Made by a program: the position numbers and the translations under genes. From contig PIVQ01000551.1 of assembly GCA_003354055.1 (NCBI GenBank), positions 1 through 5,095 of the forward strand: DNA of 5,095 nt, read 5' to 3'. Origin of the DNA: Desulfobacteraceae bacterium (GTDB taxonomy: Bacteria; Desulfobacterota; Desulfobacteria; Desulfobacterales; Desulfobacteraceae). Below are positions 1 through 4,640 of the stretch, in pieces (the stretch's first letter is position 1; every line of letters begins with the position of its first letter). The notes under the pieces were generated by a model that did not search any database, was not told the origin of the DNA, and was given only the letters and a program-made list of their open reading frames with translations.

Positions 1-707
1 TGAGCTTTTACTAATTTTTCACCTGCTTTTACATCTTTTATAAAATCTATTGATTTAAAAGCTTTTTTTAATTCATTTCTTAATAATTCTAAATACCTTT
101 CTGCTTCTACACTATATGTTGTATAAACATATTTCAATGGTTTATTTTTATTAAATATATTTATTGCTCCTCCTTTACCTCCTTTTTGATGAGTTTTACC
201 ACAACTTCCTCCTAACTGTATAGGTTTTCCAGTCTTTGGATCTATTATTTGTAATTTTTTTGTTGGTGATTTTTTAATTGGTTTTCTTGGTCCTCGTGTT
301 GGTGAAGGTTTTGGTGAAAGTCCATATGTTATTTTTTTATATTCCCAGAAACCCATTAGGCCAGAAATGTCAGCTATGTCAGTGCTACTTTCTGGATTTA
401 TACAACTTCCCATTACATATTGTCTTGTGTTATAATTAAATATCATTTGTCTAAAACATACATAAACATGAACTGCTTTAAAATCTGGTATTAAAAAATC
501 ATTCATATAACCTTGGAGTTTAAACCAATAATAATTTTGAGGATTATCTGATGTAAATTGGCTTCTATGAATATCACCTACTATTTTTATATAATCTCTT
601 TGTGAGTGAATTAAGTAATTAATTGTCGGATTATTAATCACACTTAATATATCTATAATATTTTGTTGTGTATAATTTGAATTATGTTTTGTGAATATAA
701 CAACCAT
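1..707 (-). CDS. Hypothetical protein with basic Pro/Lys linker and DPKTGKPI motif, C-terminus beyond window
   Basis: I do not recognise this gene. The frame is open from an ATG at 707-705 to the left edge (235 codons, no stop), so the C-terminus is missing. Residues 1-130 look globular and rich in aromatic residues (YYWFKLQGYMNDF near 59-71, VHVYVCFRQ near 79-87). Residues 131-151 form a basic linker with repeated SP/TP pairs. Residues 156-171 read DPKTGKPIQLGGSCGK, followed by a Gly/Lys-rich stretch to about 180. Residues 193-234 look alpha-helical and charged. From memory, short 'NPxTGRxIxxGG' motifs recur in poxvirus and giant-virus proteins, including the 2-cysteine adaptor domain; the similarity here is suggestive only. 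No signal peptide or membrane segment is visible. It is transcribed divergently from the fibre-like gene. The long uninterrupted frame and viral codon style make it a confident gene with unknown function. Confidence 0.85.
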   Translation of the reverse strand, partial: MVVIFTKHNSNYTQQNIIDILSVINNPTINYLIHSQRDYIKIVGDIHRSQFTSDNPQNYYWFKLQGYMNDFLIPDFKAVHVYVCFRQMIFNYNTRQYVMGSCINPESSTDIADISGLMGFWEYKKITYGLSPKPSPTRGPRKPIKKSPTKKLQIIDPKTGKPIQLGGSCGKTHQKGGKGGAINIFNKNKPLKYVYTTYSVEAERYLELLRNELKKAFKSIDFIKDVKAGEKLVKA

Positions 708-801
708 TATTTTTCTATATGTATTATTATTATTTTATATTTTAAATACAAATTATATTAAAAATAAATTAAGTTAATATATATAATTAAATTAATTTAT
801 A
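708..801. promoter_or_regulatory. Divergent AT-only intergenic promoter region
   Basis: This 94-base spacer separates the start codons of the minus-strand hypothetical gene and the plus-strand fibre-like gene, so it must hold both promoters. It is almost pure A/T and contains no AAAATTGA on either strand, which suggests that neither gene uses the standard early promoter. A TAAGTTAA at 770-777 (TTAACTTA on the minus strand) matches an octamer found in three other intergenic places of the window. A weak 8-base inverted repeat (754-761 with 774-781) is not convincing in such AT-rich DNA. Late expression of the fibre-like gene is an inference from the missing early motif. Confidence 0.5.
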
Positions 802-2415
802 ATGTCACTTAGTGCTCTTTCTACAAATAGATCATATGGAAATTGTTGCGACGATATTAGACCATATATTGTTTCGGTTGAAGATACAGGATTAGTATCA
901 GGTGGAGGTGGTGGTTCTACTATAACTACTGAGATTATAATAGGTGATATAGTTACAGTTGTACAATTAAATGCTCAAACTATTATTACTAATACATTAG
1001 ATGCTGATAGTATAACTACTACAATTTTAAATGTTTCTACTATAACTGGATTTTCAGTACCTTCGGGTGATGATGTAACATTTATTGGTGTCACAGATAT
1101 TGATAAGTTTTTTTGGGATTCTTCTAAATCTACATTATTTATTGATGGTGATTTTAAAACAAGAGAGTCTTTTATTACATTATCACGCGAAAGTGACGAG
1201 AACGACCCAACAATCATTGATGCTGGAAAAGATCATGGTACTTTATTTCATTGGTTTGATGATAGTGTTTCTTCCGCAAAATTAGGATTTTTTGGACATG
1301 ATGCTTCTATTGATAGATTTATTTTTAACTCAAACATTGTTGATCCAGTTACTGATGATGTTATTGTTGGAGTTGGTGTTTCTTACGGCGATATACAAGC
1401 AGGCGCATTTTATGCTGAAAAACTCATTAATGATGATACAACTGTTGCTAGTTTAGGTATTTCATCTGCTACTGATATTTATATGAGAGCAGAGGATAAC
1501 ATAGTTGTTATTGCTGAGGATAATTTAACACTTCAAACTATTAACACAGGTGGTGATATTAATATTACTACAAATAATGGTGATTTAAACCTTGATATTA
1601 CAGGAGAAATGACTTTAGATGTTACAAATGGAGCTCTTGATATTCTTGTTAATGGACTTTCTACAGATACTATTACTATTGAAAATAATGCTGGAACTAT
1701 TGATATTTTAACAGTCTCTTCAATTGATAAAGAAGCTATTTCTCTTGTTACTCAAAATGGAGGTATTCTATTAGATAGTAATTCATTAGGGATTACTGCT
1801 AATTCTGCATCTGATATTAATATGGTTGCTACTGATAGTTTTAATATTACTACTGGTGGTTCTGCCCTTTTAACTTTTGATGATACAAATGGTCTTGTTA
1901 CAAATAAAGAAAAAACTGATTATTTACATTGGGTTCCTTATTATAATTTTGATGCTTCTGTTGGTTTATGGTTTACAAATCGTTCTGTACCAAGTAATCC
2001 TGTCCATTCTTGGATTAAAGATGCTGCTGCAGAAACAGCTATTATTTTTAGTGATTTAGATATATCTTCAAGGACAACTATTGATAAAGGACAAAAATTA
2101 AATAGTATATTTTTTGCGTATCAAATTACAGGACAAGCACTTACTAGTATTACTGCTGTCTTAACTGAAAAAACATTTGATCCATTAACTCCAACTGCTG
2201 GTGTTATATTAACTAATATTCCGGTATCTGATGGAACATTTGGGCTTTCAACTGGGACAACTATCAATAACCATTATGTATCAGTAGATGTTGATACACC
2301 AACATACTTAAATAATGAAAGTGTTCTTAATCTTGAATTAAGAATTGTATCGCAAGCAGCATCAGTTGTTGAATTTTATGGAGTTCATCTTTCATTTGCA
2401 AGAAATAATTTGTAA
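802..2415 (+). CDS. Fibre-like beta-rich structural protein, probable virion surface
   Basis: The 537-residue protein resembles phage and giant-virus tail-fibre or adhesin shafts. Order of parts: residues 1-33 form a distinct head with a CC pair (15-16); 34-38 are five glycines; 39-84 are a Ser/Thr/Ile-rich shaft with an aliphatic residue at every fifth position from I41 to I81. Residues 100-205 hold a module with DHG (144-146), GFFGHDAS (162-169), RFIF (172-175) and GDIQAG (196-201), a pattern I recall from cyanophage and marine-virus structural proteins. About 220-370 is a run of short beta strands rich in Asp, Asn, Thr, Ile and Gly, consistent with a beta-helix or trimeric shaft. About 372-537 is non-repetitive and aromatic-richer, perhaps a receptor-binding or trimerisation head. 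No signal peptide or membrane anchor is visible. No early promoter precedes it, which suits a late virion gene. Its stop codon overlaps the next promoter. The structural role is inferred from composition and motifs, not from catalytic residues. Confidence 0.8.
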   Translation: MSLSALSTNRSYGNCCDDIRPYIVSVEDTGLVSGGGGGSTITTEIIIGDIVTVVQLNAQTIITNTLDADSITTTILNVSTITGFSVPSGDDVTFIGVTDIDKFFWDSSKSTLFIDGDFKTRESFITLSRESDENDPTIIDAGKDHGTLFHWFDDSVSSAKLGFFGHDASIDRFIFNSNIVDPVTDDVIVGVGVSYGDIQAGAFYAEKLINDDTTVASLGISSATDIYMRAEDNIVVIAEDNLTLQTINTGGDINITTNNGDLNLDITGEMTLDVTNGALDILVNGLSTDTITIENNAGTIDILTVSSIDKEAISLVTQNGGILLDSNSLGITANSASDINMVATDSFNITTGGSALLTFDDTNGLVTNKEKTDYLHWVPYYNFDASVGLWFTNRSVPSNPVHSWIKDAAAETAIIFSDLDISSRTTIDKGQKLNSIFFAYQITGQALTSITAVLTEKTFDPLTPTAGVILTNIPVSDGTFGLSTGTTINNHYVSVDVDTPTYLNNESVLNLELRIVSQAASVVEFYGVHLSFARNNL

Positions 2416-2425
2416 AATTGATTTT
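2414..2425 (+). promoter_or_regulatory. Early promoter motif AAAATTGATTTT overlapping the upstream stop codon
   Basis: AAAATTGA at 2414-2421 is the exact early promoter octamer known from Mimivirus and Cafeteria roenbergensis virus, followed by TTTT as in the two other copies in this window. It begins inside the TAA stop (2413-2415) of the fibre-like gene and lies 21 bases before the ATG at 2443. This position supports 2443, rather than a non-ATG codon at 2425, as the start of the next gene. The spacing is shorter than for the other two promoters (46 and 33 bases after the octamer). Confidence 0.75.
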
Positions 2426-2442
2426 TGAAATTTATAATAAAT

Positions 2443-2940
2443 ATGATAAAAACTTTACCACAAGATTTAGAAGATATTATTATGGATTATAAAGACCAAA
2501 TAGAAAGATTAGAATTAAAACAAAAAATAGATGAAAATAATTTGAAAATTAATAGTGTTCGCATATTATGTTGTAATAAAGATTATCTTATTAATAAATC
2601 AGTTGAAGATGAAATATCATATGGATTTAATGCTATAAATGGTGGTTATCTTGATATTAATTATCTTAAAAATAGTTATGAAAAAAACTTTAATAAAATA
2701 ATTGAAGATAAATTAGATAATATTAGACAAACAAATATTGAATTACAACTTGAAAAATTAATGAAATATGGTAAAGATATTATTAGTGAAGAACTTGATG
2801 AGGGTTTAATTGTCATTGATGATGATACAGGTATTGCCATTGGAGTAACTGGTAATGATTATCAAAATAATTTTGGTATTGGTATAACTAATTATGATCA
2901 TATTGATTATTATAATTTTGGTATTGGAGTTACTAATTAA
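2443..2940 (+). CDS. 165-residue protein with F-box-like N-terminus and FGIG(I/V)TN repeats
   Basis: I recognise no named family over the whole length. The frame stays open upstream to a TTG at 2425, but that codon falls inside the promoter motif, so the first ATG (2443) is chosen. Residues 5-17 (LPQDLEDIIMDYK) resemble the start of F-box-like segments, which begin LPxDL and are common at the N-termini of giant-virus proteins; the similarity is short and only suggestive. Residues 18-125 are charged and mostly helical, with a CC pair near 36-37. The C-terminus carries three related Gly-rich units: AIGVTGN (132-138), FGIGITN (144-150) and FGIGVTN (159-165), the last ending the protein. The last two are spaced 15 residues apart and share an exact 16-base DNA repeat. 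An early promoter precedes it and a strong hairpin follows, so it should form its own early transcript. Function unknown. Confidence 0.8.
   Translation: MIKTLPQDLEDIIMDYKDQIERLELKQKIDENNLKINSVRILCCNKDYLINKSVEDEISYGFNAINGGYLDINYLKNSYEKNFNKIIEDKLDNIRQTNIELQLEKLMKYGKDIISEELDEGLIVIDDDTGIAIGVTGNDYQNNFGIGITNYDHIDYYNFGIGVTN
2867..2927 (+). repeat. Short in-frame coding repeat, 16-base units 45 bases apart
   Basis: The 16 bases at 2867-2882 recur exactly at 2912-2927 and encode the FGIG core of the C-terminal protein repeats. The 45-base period keeps the reading frame. A diverged third protein unit lies upstream at residues 132-138, with no matching DNA identity. Confidence 0.8.
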
Positions 2941-3018
2941 AAAATTAACTTAAAAATATATAAATATAAGAATGTTCAAAAGAACTTATATTTATGTAAA
3001 AATTAACTTAAAAATATA
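2940..3018. repeat. 21-base direct repeats flanking a hairpin
   Basis: The 21 bases at 2940-2960 recur exactly at 2998-3018, 58 bases apart. Both copies contain AAAATTAACTT, one base off the early octamer AAAATTGA. The first copy starts at the last base of the TAA stop of the 165-residue gene. The second ends 24 bases before the J-domain start codon and so could be part of that gene's promoter. A long inverted repeat fills the space between the copies. Confidence 0.85.
2957..2998 (+). terminator. Hairpin at the 3' end of the 165-residue gene
   Basis: Bases 2957-2970 pair with 2985-2998 in a 14-base stem with a single T-G wobble (2959/2996). The inner ten pairs are perfect. The 14-base loop can form three further pairs (TTC with GAA around AAAA). 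In Mimivirus, transcript 3' ends and polyadenylation map to such palindromic hairpins after the stop codon, and this one starts 16 bases after the stop. Its role as 3'-end signal is inferred from that rule. Confidence 0.7.
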
Positions 3019-3028
3019 ATATTACTAA

Positions 3029-3042
3029 TATATTATAATATA
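3029..3042. repeat. 14-base perfect AT palindrome abutting the J-domain start codon
   Basis: TATATTATAATATA is its own reverse complement and ends at the base before the ATG at 3043. A similar 14-base palindrome, TTATATTAATATAA, lies at 4617-4630 in the RPB3 leader. In DNA this AT-rich such palindromes arise easily by chance, so a role in start-site opening or RNA structure is only a possibility. Confidence 0.35.
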
Positions 3043-3858
3043 ATGAATAATTCATCTTTAATTAATCCATTTTTGCTGTTAGGCCTTGATGTTCATGATA
3101 ATAAAATTAATTTAAAAAAAGTTAAAAAAACATACCATAATTTATCATTATTAACACACCCAGATAAAGGTGGCAATGCTACCGATTTTATGATTATTCA
3201 TCAGGCTTATAATTATGTATTGGAACAAGTAGAACAATCAAAAGATATGATTGAAATGGAAATACTAGAAGAAGATTTTAAGAACTTTTGTTTAGAAAAT
3301 AAAATAAAAGAATTACCAACTTTATTAGATATTAGAGATGAAACAGCAATTTTTAATAAAAAATTTAATGAACAATGGGAAGAACAAAAAATTGATTGTG
3401 AAATCATTAATCCTTTTGATATGGATAATGGTTATGGTAATTTAATGGAAGATAGTTCTATTATACCAGAAGAAGCAGAACAAAAAGATGATAAAGATAT
3501 TAAATTAACTAATAAATTCACTAGTGATGTTATAATATACACAGAACCAACAGCATTACCAGATAATTATGGCACATTTCAGAGATATGATGTTACAGAA
3601 GTTGATAATTTTGGAAATCTACCAGAACAAATGTATGATTATAGAGAGACACATTCTGAAATGAATCCTTCTGTTCCTAAAATAGAAGATAAAATAGAAG
3701 ATAAACCTGATGATAATTTTGAAAAATTATTAAAAGAAAGACAATTAGAATATAAAATAATAAATATTAAGGAGAAGGAAATTGAAGAAAGATGTAAACG
3801 TATTGAAACTCTTGAAAAATTATTAAAGGAAAAACAAATGGAAAGAAATAGATTTTAA
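3043..3858 (+). CDS. J-domain (DnaJ-like) co-chaperone protein of giant-virus type
   Basis: The N-terminal 60-70 residues are a J domain: NPFLLLGL (8-15), a helix with KKVKKTYHNLSLLTHPDKGG, and the invariant HPD at 39-41 that stimulates Hsp70 ATPase, followed by FMIIHQAYNYVL (49-60). There is no Gly/Phe region or zinc finger, so it is a class III J protein, probably recruiting a host Hsp70 to a viral client. The rest is acidic. GYGNLMEDSS (130-139), YTEP (166-169) and DYRETHS (199-205) match, from memory, conserved positions of J-domain proteins in other large DNA viruses. Residues about 220-271 form a charged coiled coil in which EKLLKE(R/K)Q(L/M)E occurs twice (227-236 and 258-267). The 271-residue length fits a complete gene. 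It starts directly after a 14-base palindrome (3029-3042) and has only a degenerate promoter motif upstream. The J domain is certain; the client is unknown. Confidence 0.93.
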   Translation: MNNSSLINPFLLLGLDVHDNKINLKKVKKTYHNLSLLTHPDKGGNATDFMIIHQAYNYVLEQVEQSKDMIEMEILEEDFKNFCLENKIKELPTLLDIRDETAIFNKKFNEQWEEQKIDCEIINPFDMDNGYGNLMEDSSIIPEEAEQKDDKDIKLTNKFTSDVIIYTEPTALPDNYGTFQRYDVTEVDNFGNLPEQMYDYRETHSEMNPSVPKIEDKIEDKPDDNFEKLLKERQLEYKIINIKEKEIEERCKRIETLEKLLKEKQMERNRF

Positions 3859-3871
3859 GTAAAAAGATTTT

Positions 3872-3882
3872 AAAAATGATTT
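3872..3882 (+). promoter_or_regulatory. Degenerate early-promoter-like motif AAAAATGATTT
   Basis: This sequence differs at one position from the first 11 bases of the AAAATTGATTTT motif used three times in the window. It lies 33 bases before the ATG at 3916, the same distance as the RPB3 promoter to its start counted from the motif end. ATTATATTA (3894-3902), part of the downstream block of the extended promoter, follows. It could drive the 128-residue gene, but one mismatch in AT-rich DNA is weak evidence. Confidence 0.35.
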
Positions 3883-3892
3883 AAAAAATAAA

Positions 3893-3912
3893 GATTATAT
3901 TACAATATAATC
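3893..3912 (+). terminator. Perfect 9-base-arm palindrome between the J-domain gene and the next gene
   Basis: GATTATATT (3893-3901) pairs perfectly with AATATAATC (3904-3912) around a two-base AC spacer, or 8 pairs with a four-base loop. It starts 34 bases after the J-domain stop and ends three bases before the next ATG. By the mimiviral hairpin rule it is the likely 3' end of the J-domain transcript. If so, the 3' end of one gene and the leader of the next overlap. Confidence 0.5.
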
Positions 3913-3915
3913 ATT

Positions 3916-4302
3916 ATGGCAAATCTATCCAACGACCAAAACGCTTTTAAACAAACTGTTAAAGAATACGTTACATTAGATAAAAAAATTGCAGAAGCTG
4001 AAAAAACCATCAAAATCTTAAAAACAAGAAAAGAAATGTTATATAATAATGTTTTTAGATATATGATAAATCATCAAATCAAAGAATTAAACTTACCAGG
4101 AGGTGAAAAAATTAAAACATATACAAGAAAATCAAGACCAGGTGTTACAAAAAAATGGGTTTCAGATAGATTACATTCATATTGTGGAACACATCATTTA
4201 AATTATGAAGAATTATATGACTTTATCTACGATCCAACCCACCGTCCTCAAATTGAGAAACAATCTATTAAAAAGATGAAAGCAAAAAAAAGTAAAAAGT
4301 AA
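3916..4302 (+). CDS. Small coiled-coil basic viral protein, 128 residues
   Basis: Residues 10-50 form one long heptad-like helix (KEYVTLDKKIAEAEKTIKIL) followed by RKEMLYNNVFRYM, then IKELNLPGGEKIKTYTRKSR (55-74), KKWVSDRL (79-86), and a lysine-rich tail ending KKMKAKKSKK (119-128). The layout of coiled coil, 'YM..H.I.EL.L.GG..I', then a basic 'KK.V...L' segment matches, from memory, a family of short proteins widespread in giant viruses and annotated as a domain of unknown function (possibly DUF5760; not verified). The basic tail and Arg/Lys-rich middle would suit binding nucleic acid or packing in the virion, but this is inference. No membrane segment or catalytic motif is visible. It lies between two palindromes and has only a degenerate promoter motif. 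Some stretches use more C-ending codons than the neighbouring genes (for example around 3930-3945 and 4220-4250). Confidence 0.85.
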   Translation: MANLSNDQNAFKQTVKEYVTLDKKIAEAEKTIKILKTRKEMLYNNVFRYMINHQIKELNLPGGEKIKTYTRKSRPGVTKKWVSDRLHSYCGTHHLNYEELYDFIYDPTHRPQIEKQSIKKMKAKKSKK

Positions 4303-4317
4303 AAAATTAAATAAAAA

Positions 4318-4342
4318 AATATTAAAATTGATTTTAAATATT
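4318..4342 (+). terminator. Weak inverted repeat after the 128-residue gene, enclosing the next promoter
   Basis: AATATTAAAA (4318-4327) can pair with TTTT-A-AATATT (4332-4342) around a TTGA loop, giving ten pairs with one bulged A. It begins 16 bases after the stop at 4302, the same distance as the hairpin after the 165-residue gene. The early promoter octamer forms its core. All pairs are A-T and the promoter motif itself is partly self-complementary, so a terminator role is tentative. Confidence 0.3.
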
Positions 4343-4349
4343 ATATTAA
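4324..4349 (+). promoter_or_regulatory. Extended early promoter of the 51-residue gene
   Basis: AAAATTGATTTT (4324-4335), two variable bases, then ATATTATATTAA (4338-4349). The same arrangement with identical flanking blocks occurs at 4600-4625 before RPB3. The octamer ends 46 bases before the ATG at 4378, a typical distance for mimivirus-type early promoters. Confidence 0.8.
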
Positions 4350-4377
4350 CTTATAACATTTAAACTATCTTTCAACT

Positions 4378-4533
4378 ATGTTCTCCACACCAAAAATGAC
4401 TTCTCCAACTTTAGTAGAATTTATCCACGAAAATCATGATTTATTAGAAATATTATACAAAAGAGTAAAAGGATTAAATAACAAAATTGAGTTTATGGAT
4501 TTCTGTAAATTTGCTTATTTTCATTCACATTAA
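4378..4533 (+). CDS. Small hypothetical protein, 51 residues
   Basis: I do not recognise a named family. The reading frame runs ATG to TAA without interruption. The protein starts MFSTPKMTSPTLVEF and continues as an amphipathic helix pair: FIHENHDLLEILYKRVKGL (15-33) and IEFMDFCKFAYF (37-48), ending HSH. There is no signal peptide, and no stretch is hydrophobic enough for a membrane segment; it could be a small adaptor or regulator. A second ATG (residue 7) is a possible alternative start. The gene is short enough to be missed, but it has the best-defined transcription signals in the window: an extended early promoter upstream and a 13-base hairpin starting 31 bases after the stop. That cassette is the main reason to call it real. 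Confidence 0.72.
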   Translation: MFSTPKMTSPTLVEFIHENHDLLEILYKRVKGLNNKIEFMDFCKFAYFHSH

Positions 4534-4563
4534 TTAAATATTTATAAAACTTTTTTTTTCAAT

Positions 4564-4596
4564 AATATATTTGGGACTTATTTTCCCGAATATATT
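4564..4596 (+). terminator. Strong hairpin at the 3' end of the 51-residue gene
   Basis: AATATATTTGGGA (4564-4576) pairs with TCCCGAATATATT (4584-4596) in a 13-pair stem with a seven-base loop. It includes four G-C pairs, rare in this AT-rich spacer. One pair is a T-G (4572/4588), stable as U-G in a plus-strand RNA but an A-C mismatch in a minus-strand RNA. It therefore fits a plus-strand transcript 3' end. The next promoter octamer begins three bases after the stem. A run of nine T lies just upstream (4551-4559). Confidence 0.75.
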
Positions 4597-4599
4597 TTT

Positions 4600-4625
4600 A
4601 AAATTGATTTTCTATATTATATTAA
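4600..4625 (+). promoter_or_regulatory. Extended early promoter of the RPB3 gene
   Basis: AAAATTGATTTT (4600-4611), two bases (CT), then ATATTATATTAA (4614-4625). It matches the promoter at 4324-4349 at 24 of 26 positions, including the same two-base gap. The octamer ends 33 bases before the ATG at 4641. Confidence 0.82.
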
Positions 4626-4640
4626 TATAAATATATAAAA

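Noticed and set aside
754..781. Eight-base inverted repeat in the divergent spacer
   Set aside because: All A-T pairs with a 12-base loop; expected by chance in such AT-rich DNA, and both flanking genes begin here, so a terminator is not expected.
975..1217. Open frame on the minus strand inside the fibre-like gene
   Set aside because: It lies fully within the strongly supported plus-strand gene, has no promoter motif, and its protein is a low-complexity antisense product.
1085..1285. Second plus-strand frame inside the fibre-like gene
   Set aside because: It overlaps the real frame, its composition is frameshift-like (runs of Leu, Ile, Phe), and it has no upstream signals.
1877..2059. Hydrophobic-looking 60-codon frame inside the fibre-like gene
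   Set aside because: The apparent membrane character comes from T-rich codons read out of frame; there is no promoter and full overlap with the real gene.
2425..2442. Non-ATG (TTG) start six codons upstream of the 165-residue protein
   Set aside because: The codon falls inside the early promoter motif, and an ATG follows at 2443 at a normal distance from it.
3388..3395. AAAATTGA within the J-domain gene
   Set aside because: It encodes part of the protein (QKIDCE region) and no gene starts within a plausible distance downstream.
3213..3407. Minus-strand frame inside the J-domain gene
   Set aside because: It is an antisense shadow of the helical, Glu/Lys-rich coding sequence, giving a Ser/Phe/Ile-rich protein without recognisable motifs.
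4483..4490. AAAATTGA within the 51-residue gene
   Set aside because: It lacks the following TTTT, lies in coding sequence about 150 bases before the next start, and that gene has a better promoter at 4600.
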